Part shown: positions 43,449 through 51,105 of the stretch, one piece after another
Layout of the letters: every line of letters starts with the position of its first letter
How positions within the stretch are numbered: the first letter of the stretch is position 1
Assembly (NCBI GenBank): GCA_036557225.1
Contig: DATBHX010000100.1
Span: 1-64,000 of the forward strand
DNA: 64,000 nt
From: Angelobacter sp036557225
GTDB lineage: Bacteria; Acidobacteriota; Terriglobia; Terriglobales; Acidobacteriaceae
Direction of reading: 5' to 3'
The notes under the pieces: generated by a model
Database searches by the model: none
What the model was told of the DNA's origin: nothing
Seen by the model: the letters and a program-made list of their open reading frames with translations, nothing else
Position numbers and translations under genes: made by a program

Positions 43449-44621
43449 ATGACTGACGACTTGCTTCGCTTTCGCGTCGAATTTCCCATCCTGCAGCGCA
43501 CCACTTACATGATCAGCAACTCGCTGGGCGCCATGCCCCGCGGCGTTTACGACTCAGTACACGACTATTGCGACACCTGGGCTACCCGTGGCGTACGCGC
43601 CTGGGAAGAAACTTGGTGGATGATGGCGCGCGAGGTCGGCGACGCCATCGGCGTGTTGATGAACGCCGCACCCGGTTCAGTGAGCGTGCATTTGAATGTG
43701 GCCAGCTGTCAGGCCACGATTGCAAGCTGCTTCGATTTCAGCGGGCGGCGCAACAAGGTCGTTTACAGCGACATGAATTTTCCTTCGATCATGTATTTCT
43801 GGGAGGCGCAGCGTTCGCGCGGCGCGCGTGTTCACATGGTCCGCACCGACGATGGCATTCACGTGCCCACCGAGCGCATGCTCGAGGCGATCGACGAGGA
43901 GACGCTGCTGGTGCCGATCTCGCATGTGGTCTTCCGTAGCGCCTATATCAAGGACGTGAAGGCAATTGTCGAAAAGGCGCATCGTGTTGGGGCGCTGGTG
44001 GTGCTGGACTGTTTTCAGTCGCTGGGATGCGTACCGGTGGACGTACGGGCCTTTGACGTGGACTTTGCCGTGGGCGGTGTGCTCAAGTGGCTCTGCGGCG
44101 GCGCGGGCACCTCCTATTTATATGTGCGCCCTGAGCTGGCGAAGAAGCTGGCGCCGAACTTTACCGGCTGGTTCGCTCATGAAGACCCGTTCGCGTTTGA
44201 AATTGGCGAGAATAAATACGGCGAGCCTCCATTTCGTTTTATGCAAGGCACCACCAACGTGCCGGGGTTCTATATCAGCATGCCGGGACTGAAGATCATC
44301 CGCGAGGCCGGCGTGGAGCGGATCCGGGAAAAATCAAAGAAGATGACAGCGCGGCTGATCGAGCTGGCCGACCAGCGCGGCTGGCGGGTGAATGCGCCAC
44401 GCAATCCGGAGCAGCGCGGCGGGACGGTTGCGATCGATATGCCGAACGCCAAAGAGGTCTGCGCGGAGCTGTGCCGGCGCGATGTGCTGGTGGACTACCG
44501 CCCGAAAGCCGGCGTACGCTTCTCTCCCCACTTCTATAACACCATGGAAGAGATCGATAAAGCGATTGGAACGGTGGATGAGATCCTGAGCGGGATGCGC
44601 GTCGGCGCCGCAGTGCGATAA
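43449..44621 (+). CDS. Kynureninase-like PLP-dependent enzyme (aminotransferase class V fold)
   Basis: A 390-residue class V aminotransferase-fold enzyme. The PLP-binding lysine is K213 in GGVLKWLCGGAG, and the PLP-stacking aspartate is D187 in VVLDCFQSLG. NSLGAMPRGV near the start and the GTTNVPGFYISMPGL block (about 272-286) resemble kynureninases, which cleave L-kynurenine to anthranilate and alanine; related desulfurases and hydrolases share this fold. No other kynurenine-pathway gene is nearby. The RF-x-PH-like FSPHFYNTMEEID at the end matches the usual C-terminus. The gene is divergent from the permease and is followed 6 bp later by a small membrane protein. Confidence 0.82.
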   Translation: MTDDLLRFRVEFPILQRTTYMISNSLGAMPRGVYDSVHDYCDTWATRGVRAWEETWWMMAREVGDAIGVLMNAAPGSVSVHLNVASCQATIASCFDFSGRRNKVVYSDMNFPSIMYFWEAQRSRGARVHMVRTDDGIHVPTERMLEAIDEETLLVPISHVVFRSAYIKDVKAIVEKAHRVGALVVLDCFQSLGCVPVDVRAFDVDFAVGGVLKWLCGGAGTSYLYVRPELAKKLAPNFTGWFAHEDPFAFEIGENKYGEPPFRFMQGTTNVPGFYISMPGLKIIREAGVERIREKSKKMTARLIELADQRGWRVNAPRNPEQRGGTVAIDMPNAKEVCAELCRRDVLVDYRPKAGVRFSPHFYNTMEEIDKAIGTVDEILSGMRVGAAVR

Positions 44622-44627
44622 GAGCAG

Positions 44628-44906
44628 ATGAATAAACGCACGCTCATCGTGGCTGGGATTCTGGGTTTCCTTGCGCCGGTGATCTGTGCCGTGATCGATA
44701 TGCTGCTCTTCAGCGCAAAAGACTCGCTTTGGGCTGATTTCCTTGTCTACACATTGCCTAGAATTATTTGCCCGGCATGGAGTCTCGGTGGCGCGACACT
44801 GTTCTGGTTCTTCGCCATGCCCGTGATCAACTCCGCGACATACATTGCGATTGCCCTATCTTTCGTTAAGGCGAAGGACCTCTTCGCCGTTCGCCACAAG
44901 ACATAG
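44628..44906 (+). CDS. Small membrane protein
   Basis: A 92-residue protein with two hydrophobic segments (about residues 6-28 and 42-80, the second long enough for two passes). It begins 6 bp after the kynureninase-like gene, so it is probably its operon partner. AGAG lies just upstream of the ATG. The family is unknown; the C-terminus ends in a charged tail (KAKDLFAVRHK). Confidence 0.62.
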   Translation: MNKRTLIVAGILGFLAPVICAVIDMLLFSAKDSLWADFLVYTLPRIICPAWSLGGATLFWFFAMPVINSATYIAIALSFVKAKDLFAVRHKT

Positions 44907-44942
44907 AACCTGTTTAGCGCTTTGATTCCCCGCAGAAACAGC

Positions 44943-44972
44943 TTGACTAGTTCGCCTTTACTTCGTTAATAT
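44943..44972 (+). promoter_or_regulatory. lexA promoter, nearly leaderless
   Basis: TTGACT at 44943-44948 and TAATAT at 44967-44972 have an 18-bp spacer. The expected transcript start is near 44979, only about 3 nt before the lexA ATG at 44982, and no Shine-Dalgarno exists. Within the spacer GTTC (44950-44953), seven bases, then CTTC (44961-44964) resembles the direct-repeat SOS box of alphaproteobacteria with one mismatch. Confidence 0.55.
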
Positions 44973-44981
44973 TTCGCTTAT

Positions 44982-45596
44982 ATGGCAATCACCAAAAGAC
45001 AGCGCCAGGTTTACGACTTCATCCACGACTTTATCCAGCGCAACGGCTACTCGCCTTCGTTTGAGGAGATCGGCGACGGGTTGGGCCTGAGCTCGCTGGC
45101 AACGGTGCACAAGCACGTCTCCAATCTGGAAAAAAAGGGGCTCCTCAAGCGCGACTATAACCGCAGCCGCTCCATTGACGTGTTGCCGGTGCGTGGCATC
45201 TTCAAACGACAGGCGCCGAAAGAGCTCGCTTTGCCGCTGATGGGGCGCATCGCCGCCGGCCAGCCGATTGAAGCCGTGGAAAATCCAGAGACCATCTCGC
45301 TCGGCGATATCACCCGCTCCAAAGACGTCTTCGTCCTGCAGGTAAAAGGCGAGAGCATGAAGGACGAGCACATTGTGGACGGGGATTACGTGCTGGTGGA
45401 GAAGGTCAATAACGCTCGCGATGGCGAGATCGTGGTGGCGTTGGTGGAAGGCACAGACGCCACGCTCAAGCGGATCTATCGCGAAGGCGTCAACATCCGG
45501 CTGCAGCCATCGAATGCGGCAATGAAACCGATTGTAGTTCCGGCCAAGTCAGTGCAACTGCAGGGCCGCGTGATTGGCGTGTTGAGAAAGTACTAA
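44982..45596 (+). CDS. lexA: LexA repressor
   Basis: A 204-residue SOS repressor, a self-cleaving serine peptidase. The N-terminal winged helix (residues 1-65: KRQRQVYDFIHDFI, YSPSFEEIGDGLGLSS, ATVHKHVSNLEKKG) binds DNA. The autocleavage site is A92-G93 in GRIAAGQPIE; the catalytic pair is S125 in GESMKDEHI and K163 in DATLKRIY. Length is normal. The gene probably represses its own promoter at 44943-44972, where a GTTC-N7-CTTC repeat overlaps the spacer. No other SOS gene lies in the window. A GC-rich hairpin at 45633 follows. Confidence 0.96.
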   Translation: MAITKRQRQVYDFIHDFIQRNGYSPSFEEIGDGLGLSSLATVHKHVSNLEKKGLLKRDYNRSRSIDVLPVRGIFKRQAPKELALPLMGRIAAGQPIEAVENPETISLGDITRSKDVFVLQVKGESMKDEHIVDGDYVLVEKVNNARDGEIVVALVEGTDATLKRIYREGVNIRLQPSNAAMKPIVVPAKSVQLQGRVIGVLRKY

Positions 45597-45632
45597 CTAG
45601 GCCGAAGCCCCGGCGCACAAAACCACAGGCTC

Positions 45633-45668
45633 GCGGCGCGAAGGAGTCGGTCCCGCGCCGCTATTTCT
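45633..45668. terminator. Terminator-like hairpin between lexA and the DUF2207 gene
   Basis: An 8-bp stem, GCGGCGCG at 45633-45640 and CGCGCCGC at 45654-45661, with a 13-nt loop, followed by TATTTCT. It lies between two convergent genes and may end both transcripts. The U-tract is weak. Confidence 0.5.
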
Positions 45669-46773
45669 ATCGCTCCACAATCGCATTGGACAACGCTGCC
45701 GCCATCGTGTCGCCCCATCCTTCCTTCACACCCAGCGCAATGGCATAAGGCAGAAACCGGTCCATCAGTTCCGCGTGCTCCGCCGGGACGTTCAAACGAT
45801 CCAACCGGTCCTGTTCCACACGCAGCAGAAACTCCCGGAATCCGGCCAGTTGTTGTAGCGTAGCGCGGCCCAGAGGGGTAGGCGCTCGCATTAGGAAGAA
45901 AAAGCCGTTATTGAGCAGGACCGCCAGCAGCAGCGCGATCACGAATGTGTGGCTGTCCGGCAGGGCAAAAAAATAGATCATTGCGCCCGGAACCCCGAAG
46001 AACATGAACGGAAAAAGAAAGCGGCCGATTTGCTGGGGGACGGTGGGGTGGGCCGGCTTTGATATCAGGAACGCTCCAATCGCCAGTCCGGCAATCGAAG
46101 TAAACATCAGCAGCCAGAAGGTCAGGAACATTGAGGACGGTGTCTCAATCAAGAAGGCGGTTGCAAGCCCCCAGATAAAAGTCGCGAGCGTGCCGATCCC
46201 GGAAAAAATAAAGTTCTGGCGAAAATAGATTTCCTGCAGGTTTTTTCTGAACGTGTCCTGAATGGCGTCGATGTGTTGCTTGATGTCTGCGGCCAGCAGC
46301 GGATCGAGAGTAACCTGGCTTTGCGCCGGACCAAGTTGCTCAACGGTGGCACGGGACGAACGATCAGAGCCAACCGTAGCCGTGCCTACAGTGGCGGTCC
46401 CGCAGGCCGGATAAGCGAGGGCGGAAAGCTCGACATGAAAGAGCGTTCTGGCGGCCGCCGCTTCTTCCGGCCAGACGGCGATCTCAGGATTCAGCAGCTT
46501 CAATTCATAGGACTTCTGCGCCGGCGCAATCGAGATCACACCCCTGGCTGCCATCGCCGCCAGGACAGAAGCGAGAGTAGTTCCATCGCTTCCCCCAGTA
46601 ATGATGTAGCGGGCTACACCCGGTGAAACGCCTTGCGGCGGTTCATACTGGGGAACTATGTTCTTGATGCGGGGATCTCTGCCCACCAGGAGCCAGGCAA
46701 TCACGTAATAAAGAAATAGTCCGGCAGGAAACAGCAGTACAGAGGAATCCGAGGAAAATAAAGCGTTGGCCAT
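45667..46773 (-). CDS. DUF2207-type membrane protein lacking the N-terminal domain
   Basis: A 368-residue protein. Its start (SSVLLFPAGLFLYYVIAWLLVGRDPR) corresponds to the membrane segment that in full-length DUF2207 proteins (about 550-650 residues) follows a large extracytoplasmic domain; that domain is absent here. Next come VPQYEPPQGVSPGVARYIITGGSDG and an ASVLAAMAARGVISI helix-turn-helix-like part, typical of the family. Two more membrane segments (about 190-260) and a third pair follow, then the conserved end RVEQDRLDRLN...LLPYAIALGVKEGW-like block. A short GTATVGTATVG duplication lies at about residues 125-135. The function of DUF2207 is unknown. It ends near a shared hairpin with lexA. 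Confidence 0.78.
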   Translation of the reverse strand: MANALFSSDSSVLLFPAGLFLYYVIAWLLVGRDPRIKNIVPQYEPPQGVSPGVARYIITGGSDGTTLASVLAAMAARGVISIAPAQKSYELKLLNPEIAVWPEEAAAARTLFHVELSALAYPACGTATVGTATVGSDRSSRATVEQLGPAQSQVTLDPLLAADIKQHIDAIQDTFRKNLQEIYFRQNFIFSGIGTLATFIWGLATAFLIETPSSMFLTFWLLMFTSIAGLAIGAFLISKPAHPTVPQQIGRFLFPFMFFGVPGAMIYFFALPDSHTFVIALLLAVLLNNGFFFLMRAPTPLGRATLQQLAGFREFLLRVEQDRLDRLNVPAEHAELMDRFLPYAIALGVKEGWGDTMAAALSNAIVER

Positions 46774-46818
46774 GGTTTGGAAACACGGATTTTACTTTTG
46801 ATTTAAGCCGAAAGGCAC

Positions 46819-46847
46819 AAAAAAAATAGCCCGGTGAAGAACCGGGC
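46819..46847 (-). terminator. Rho-independent terminator of trxA
   Basis: On the minus strand, GCCCGG (46847-46842) pairs with CCGGGC (46834-46829) around a 7-nt loop, followed by TATTTTTTTT. It lies 28 bp after the trxA stop. Confidence 0.88.
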
Positions 46848-46874
46848 CATTTGTTCGCGAAAAACTCTCTGCTC

Positions 46875-47207
46875 TTAGCTCACATGCTTGTTCAAGGCCT
46901 TCTCTATGACCTCGCGTGCCACATAGCCGACAATCTGCTCCTGTACCTGGCCGCCTTTGAAGATCAGCAGCGTGGGAATGCCGCGTACTCCGTAGCGCTG
47001 GGGCGTGACCGGGCTGCTGTCAACATCCATCTTGGCGACTTTTACCTTGCCTGAGTAGGCTGCCGCAACCTCGTCCACGATCGGGGAGAGGGCTTTGCAA
47101 GGACCACACCAGGCGGCCCAGAAATCGATCATCACCGGCTGGTTGCTCTTGAGAACTTCCTGATCAAAATTCACATCTGTTACTTCTAAAATCGCCTGAC
47201 TTGCCAT
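46875..47207 (-). CDS. trxA: Thioredoxin
   Basis: A 110-residue cytoplasmic thioredoxin. The active-site motif WCGPC (C34, C37) lies in IDFWAAWCGPCKAL, and the cis-proline loop is RGIPTLLIFKGG. The length and the buried Asp in the MIDFW strand fit classical TrxA, which reduces protein disulfides with electrons from thioredoxin reductase. An AGGG stretch lies before the ATG. A strong terminator follows. The reductase is not in the window. Confidence 0.96.
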   Translation of the reverse strand: MASQAILEVTDVNFDQEVLKSNQPVMIDFWAAWCGPCKALSPIVDEVAAAYSGKVKVAKMDVDSSPVTPQRYGVRGIPTLLIFKGGQVQEQIVGYVAREVIEKALNKHVS

Positions 47208-47564
47208 GAAACCCTACCCTTTTGATTGTTAGATTTGTTCTTTGTCCGCAGCGCCCAAGCACCCGAGACTCTCTATCCTAGCAAAACATTAGATGAAGCT
47301 CTATCCATTCGGTTGCGGACTCTCTAACTGCTTGACCAGTAGGGATATAGAAGACCTCTTGGCGAATGTTACTTAAGTGATGTGGACGAAGGGCCAGTGC
47401 AGGTCTAGACTCACCCTCGGTGGTAAGGCAGTTCTGGGGGAGGGCTGCCGGGCGTCCTGCGATTCGTCGCAGGACGCTTGATTTTTGGGCCTACTTATCA
47501 ACCCTCAAGGGTCAATTTTTCAACTACATTCCGATCCAGGGCCCCGGCATGGCGGCTGGCTCGG
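47208..47564. other. 357-bp intergenic region with an orphan plus-strand terminator
   Basis: This gap lies between trxA (start at 47207, -) and the 3' end of the Asp/His-rich lipoprotein gene (-). It holds no convincing coding sequence. A strong hairpin with a U-tract in plus orientation (47452-47486) has no plus-strand gene before it, so a small plus-strand RNA from about 47230-47480 is possible. CCCTC...GAGGG pairing also exists at about 47414-47444. I could not match it to 6S, SRP, tmRNA or RNase P RNA. Confidence 0.45.
47452..47486 (+). terminator. Strong orphan hairpin terminator
   Basis: An 11-bp perfect stem, GCGTCCTGCGA at 47452-47462 and TCGCAGGACGC at 47467-47477, closes a TTCG tetraloop and is followed by TTGATTTTT. 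On the minus strand there is no U-tract, so it would act only on a plus-strand transcript. Confidence 0.7.
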
Positions 47565-48080
47565 TCAGTGCCGATCGTGGTCACGATCATGGTCGTGATC
47601 TCGGTCCTTGTTTTTCCGGTTTCGCTCATCGTGGTGGTCCCGGTCAGCCTTATGCCGATCGTGGTCTCGGTCGTGGTCTCGGGCTACCTGGCGATCTTTG
47701 CTCCGGCCGTCGTCGCGGTCGTGATCGTTACGAAAGCGGCCGTTGTCGCGATCACGATCTCCATTCCTATCGTGGTCTCTATCCTGGAAGCGGTCATGAT
47801 CGTGGTCGTGGAAGCGCGGATCATTGCGCAATCGTGCGTCATTCAAGCGCCTCCATTCCCAGTATTCCCTCTGGCGCTCCTGGTTCAGGCGGTTGTACTC
47901 GATGTACTGGTAACGCCGCTCCGCCAACCACTGGCGGTAAGCATAGTCATCATAGGCGCTGCCGTAATAAGGGCCGCCCCCGTAATAAGGGCCGGAGCTG
48001 TACCGGTGCTCGGCGCATCCGGTAAACGCCACGGATCCAAGAATGAGAGTTGACACAAGAAACGACTGTACTCCCCGCAT
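47565..48080 (-). CDS. Lipoprotein with Asp/His/Arg-rich disordered tail
   Basis: A 171-residue protein preceded by a perfect AAGGAGG (7-8 nt spacer). Residues 1-22 are a lipoprotein signal with lipobox FTGC (Cys22). A Tyr/Gly-rich part (YSSGPYYGGGPYYGSAYDDY) and a helical Arg/Glu/Gln-rich part (residues about 45-85) follow. The last 85 residues consist almost only of Asp, Arg, His, Asn and Lys in HDHDR, DRDHDR-type repeats, which must be disordered and strongly charged. Metal binding, for example of nickel, zinc or calcium, or a desiccation-protective role is conceivable; neither is shown. The antisense frames over this gene are artefacts of its repeats. Confidence 0.82.
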   Translation of the reverse strand: MRGVQSFLVSTLILGSVAFTGCAEHRYSSGPYYGGGPYYGSAYDDYAYRQWLAERRYQYIEYNRLNQERQREYWEWRRLNDARLRNDPRFHDHDHDRFQDRDHDRNGDRDRDNGRFRNDHDRDDGRSKDRQVARDHDRDHDRHKADRDHHDERNRKNKDRDHDHDRDHDRH

Positions 48081-48366
48081 GCGGGTTCCTCCTTGAGAGA
48101 CCTTCGGACTCTTGGTTGTAAAATTTCGCGCTCTTGCCTGTAAATTTCGCGGTGAAGGTTGTGTTATTTGGTTGAGATGCGGCCCTTGAGAGCCGGATCG
48201 TAAAGATTAGTTATTAATTAGTAAACACTCCAATGAAGGGGAAGTTGCGCAGTTTTAATCGCGCAACGGGGGGCAGAGGCGCGCCCAAAATGTTATCCTC
48301 AAGGGTTGGGAACCCGCAGGATGCTACCGCTGGAGCAGTCCCTGTCAAGACTCCGGACCATACAAG

Positions 48367-50838
48367 ATGAGTACCAAGACCGCACAATTGACAAGCGAAG
48401 TCTCTCTTGAACGCGAACAAATATTTGACGCCTTTCGCCGCTGGGGCTACCTGGGCGCCGACCTCAATCCTTTTGGCGGGCCGGTAGGCGGCGACTATCC
48501 CGATCTGCCCAGCGAAGGTGAAGGCGCAAGTGAGGCGCGCCGTCTTTACTGCGGCACCATCGGCGCCGAGTTCATGCACCTGCCGCAGCAGGAGCGCCGC
48601 GAGTGGGTCCGCGAGCGCATGGAAAGCGCCAAGCCGCAGCAGGTTGATCGGCGCTGGCTCGCTGAACGCCTGCTCCAGGCCGATCTGTTTGAACAGATTC
48701 TGCAGACACGTTATCTCGGCACCAAACGCTACTCCGGCGAAGGAGCAACGGCGCAGATTCCACTACTGGACGTGGTGCTGGAGACCGCGGCTGACCTGGG
48801 CGCAACGACTACGGTGATGGCCATGAGCCATCGCGGACGTCTCACGGTCATGAGCCTGGTGGTCGGCATTCCGGCGGACTTTGTTTTTGCCGGCTTTGAA
48901 GATGTTGATCCGCGCTCAGTCCTGGGCGGCGGCGATGTGAAGTACCATCAGGGCGCTACCGGTGAGTTCCACACCCGCAACGGCAAGGTCATCCGCACGC
49001 ATTTGGTTTCGAATCCCAGTCATCTTGAGGCAGTTGATCCCGTGGCTCTGGGCCGGACGCTGGCCAAGCAAATTCACTCCGGGCCGGAGGGCGCCAAACA
49101 AGTGCTGCCTGTGATCATGCACGGTGACGCCGCTTTCGCCGGCCAGGGTATCTGGGCTGAGACGCTGAATTTCTCCGGCCTGAAGGGTTACTGCGTGAGC
49201 GGCGCGATCCATGTGATCGTGAACAACCTGATCGGTTTCACCACGAATCCCCGCGAGCTGCATACCGCGCGCTTTTCTTCCGATCTGGCTAAGCGCCAGC
49301 CGGTTCCCATCTTCCACGTGAACGCGGAGGACCCTGAAGCGGTGCTGCGCGTAGCGCGGATGGCGACGGAGTATCGCTACAAGTTCCAGAGTGATGTGGT
49401 GATCGATCTGATCGGCTACCGGCGGCACGGCCATAGCGAGGTGGACGACCCTACCATCACCCAGCCGCTGCTTTACAAGAAGATCAATGCCCACCGGCCG
49501 CTGTTTGAGATCTACGCCGAAAAGAACAAGATCGATACCGCGGAGATGGCGCAGAAATTCCGCACCAAAGTTGACGCGGCCTATGATCACGCCGCGCAGA
49601 TGCAGAAATCTCCGGTGCTGCGCAAACTGCCCGCGTATTGGGACAAATATGTTGGCGGTCGCTACAAAGCGGAGTATGAAGTACCGACTGCGGTGGCTGA
49701 AGACAAGCTGCGCAGCATTACAGAGAAGCTGACGAGCTATCCCGACGGCTTTGCGATCCATCCCAAAGTAAAGAAGCTGCTGGAGCAGCGGGAAAAAATG
49801 GGCACCGGCAAATTGCCGCTCGACTATGGGATGGCAGAGGCGTTGGCTTTCGGTTCGCTGCTGGTGGAAGGCGTCGCGGTACGGCTCTCCGGCCAGGACG
49901 CGCGCCGCGGAACGTTCAATCATCGCCACTCGGTTTTGATCGATACGGAGAATGAGAACGAATATGTACCGCTGAGCAACCTCGCTCCGAACCAGGGGTG
50001 GTTTCAGGCGTACAACTCGATTCTTTCCGAAGCTGCAGTGCTGGGCTTTGAGTATGGCTTCAGCCGCGACTATCCTGACGGCCTCACGCTGTGGGAGGCG
50101 CAGTTCGGCGATTTCGCGAACGGGGCGCAGGTGATCATCGATCAGTTCATCGTAGCCGGCGAAGACAAGTGGGGCCTGCTTTCAGGCCTGGTGATGCTGC
50201 TGCCGCACGGCTATGAAGGCCAGGGGCCGGAGCATTCCAGCGGCCGCATCGAACGTTATCTGCAGCTGGCGGCGAAGGACAACATCCAGGTCGCGCAGCC
50301 TTCAACGGCGGCGCAGTATTTCCATCTCTTGCGGCGGCAGGCGTTGCGCGCCTGGCGCAAACCGTTGATCGTCTTTACGCCGAAGGGGATGTTGCGCCAC
50401 CCGGATGCTGCCAGCGCGTTCAGCGAGCTGGCAGGCGGAAAATTCCAGACCGTGATTCAAGACCCCGAGATCACAAGCGCCGAGCGGATCATCGTCTGCT
50501 CGGGCAAGATCGGGCACGAGCTGCGCCGCGAACGAAAACGCCGTGGCGACACCAAGACCGCGATTATCTTTCTGGAGCAGCTCTTCCCGCTGCCCGAATC
50601 CGAGCTTGAATCGGCCTTCGCGCAGCATAAGAACGGGCGAGAGTTTCTCTGGGTACAGGAAGAGCCTGCCAACATGGGCGCGCTCAATTTCCTGGCGCCG
50701 CAGCTGGAGCGCCTGGCCCGGGGCATACCCTTCCGGTCAGTGAAGCGGTCGCCTTCATCGAGCCCGTCTACCGGTTCGCATACGGCGCATGAGATGGAGC
50801 AGAAAACGCTGCTGGAACTGGCCTTCGCGGCGTTCTAG
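48367..50838 (+). CDS. sucA: 2-oxoglutarate dehydrogenase E1 component (short form)
   Basis: An 823-residue thiamine-diphosphate enzyme that decarboxylates 2-oxoglutarate in the TCA cycle and passes the succinyl group to E2 lipoate. Conserved blocks: MAMSHRGRLTVM (substrate/ThDP His), GGGDVKYHQGA, SNPSHLEAVDPVALG, HGDAAFAGQGIWAETLN...IVNN (ThDP/Mg motif), FNHRHSVLID and the late LLPHGYEGQGPEHSSGRIERYLQL block. The E. coli enzyme has 933 residues; the missing part is mostly the N-terminal E2-docking segment. An upstream in-frame extension is open but offers no start codon, so the short form is likely real. No sucB follows; a two-hairpin repeat and sodA come next. Confidence 0.95.
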   Translation: MSTKTAQLTSEVSLEREQIFDAFRRWGYLGADLNPFGGPVGGDYPDLPSEGEGASEARRLYCGTIGAEFMHLPQQERREWVRERMESAKPQQVDRRWLAERLLQADLFEQILQTRYLGTKRYSGEGATAQIPLLDVVLETAADLGATTTVMAMSHRGRLTVMSLVVGIPADFVFAGFEDVDPRSVLGGGDVKYHQGATGEFHTRNGKVIRTHLVSNPSHLEAVDPVALGRTLAKQIHSGPEGAKQVLPVIMHGDAAFAGQGIWAETLNFSGLKGYCVSGAIHVIVNNLIGFTTNPRELHTARFSSDLAKRQPVPIFHVNAEDPEAVLRVARMATEYRYKFQSDVVIDLIGYRRHGHSEVDDPTITQPLLYKKINAHRPLFEIYAEKNKIDTAEMAQKFRTKVDAAYDHAAQMQKSPVLRKLPAYWDKYVGGRYKAEYEVPTAVAEDKLRSITEKLTSYPDGFAIHPKVKKLLEQREKMGTGKLPLDYGMAEALAFGSLLVEGVAVRLSGQDARRGTFNHRHSVLIDTENENEYVPLSNLAPNQGWFQAYNSILSEAAVLGFEYGFSRDYPDGLTLWEAQFGDFANGAQVIIDQFIVAGEDKWGLLSGLVMLLPHGYEGQGPEHSSGRIERYLQLAAKDNIQVAQPSTAAQYFHLLRRQALRAWRKPLIVFTPKGMLRHPDAASAFSELAGGKFQTVIQDPEITSAERIIVCSGKIGHELRRERKRRGDTKTAIIFLEQLFPLPESELESAFAQHKNGREFLWVQEEPANMGALNFLAPQLERLARGIPFRSVKRSPSSSPSTGSHTAHEMEQKTLLELAFAAF

Positions 50839-50952
50839 AGCGAGGCAACAGAAGTTCGCAGCATCGCAAGGGGGCCAACGGTCATCGAAAGTTTAGTAGA
50901 GGTAGATCAGTTTCGCTGAGGCTAGATTTCGTTTCCTGCAGGTAAGAGTGCA

Positions 50953-51026
50953 GATTCATCGCTGTCGCGCTGAATGTCTGCCTAAAGGCCCGCGATCCCC
51001 GCACGCGGGATCGCTAGACGCTGATA
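50953..51026 (-). repeat. Two-hairpin dispersed repeat, copy B
   Basis: Inverted copy of the element at 38698-38769. Read on the minus strand it has GTATCAGCGTCTAGCGAT, a variable GC-rich hairpin (GCGATCCCGCGTGCGGGGATCGC), then GGCCTTTAGGCAGAC, a second partly mismatched hairpin and AGCGATGAATCT. It lies in the 266-bp gap between sucA and sodA. Confidence 0.75.
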
Positions 51027-51028
51027 CT

Positions 51029-51071
51029 GGAAGTTGGTCAGCTCCTCGAGCTGACCACTTCCAAAGTTTTT
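51029..51071 (+). terminator. Long hairpin with U-tract upstream of sodA
   Basis: GGAAGTTGGTCAGCTC (51029-51044) pairs with GAGCTGACCACTTCC (51048-51062) over 15 bp with one bulged T and a 3-nt loop; AAAGTTTTT follows. It abuts repeat copy B and ends only 35 bp before the sodA ATG, so it could end the sucA transcript or act as an attenuator for sodA. Confidence 0.65.
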
Positions 51072-51105
51072 GAGTCCCGTACTAATAAACGAAAGGTGAT
51101 TGAAA

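Noticed and set aside
47420..48053. 201- and 191-codon plus frames
   Set aside because: They are antisense to the Asp/His/Arg-rich lipoprotein; the Val/Ile-rich repeats arise from the complementary repeat. The lipoprotein has a perfect Shine-Dalgarno and lipobox.
48916..49929. 337-codon minus frame
   Set aside because: Antisense of sucA in its most conserved part.
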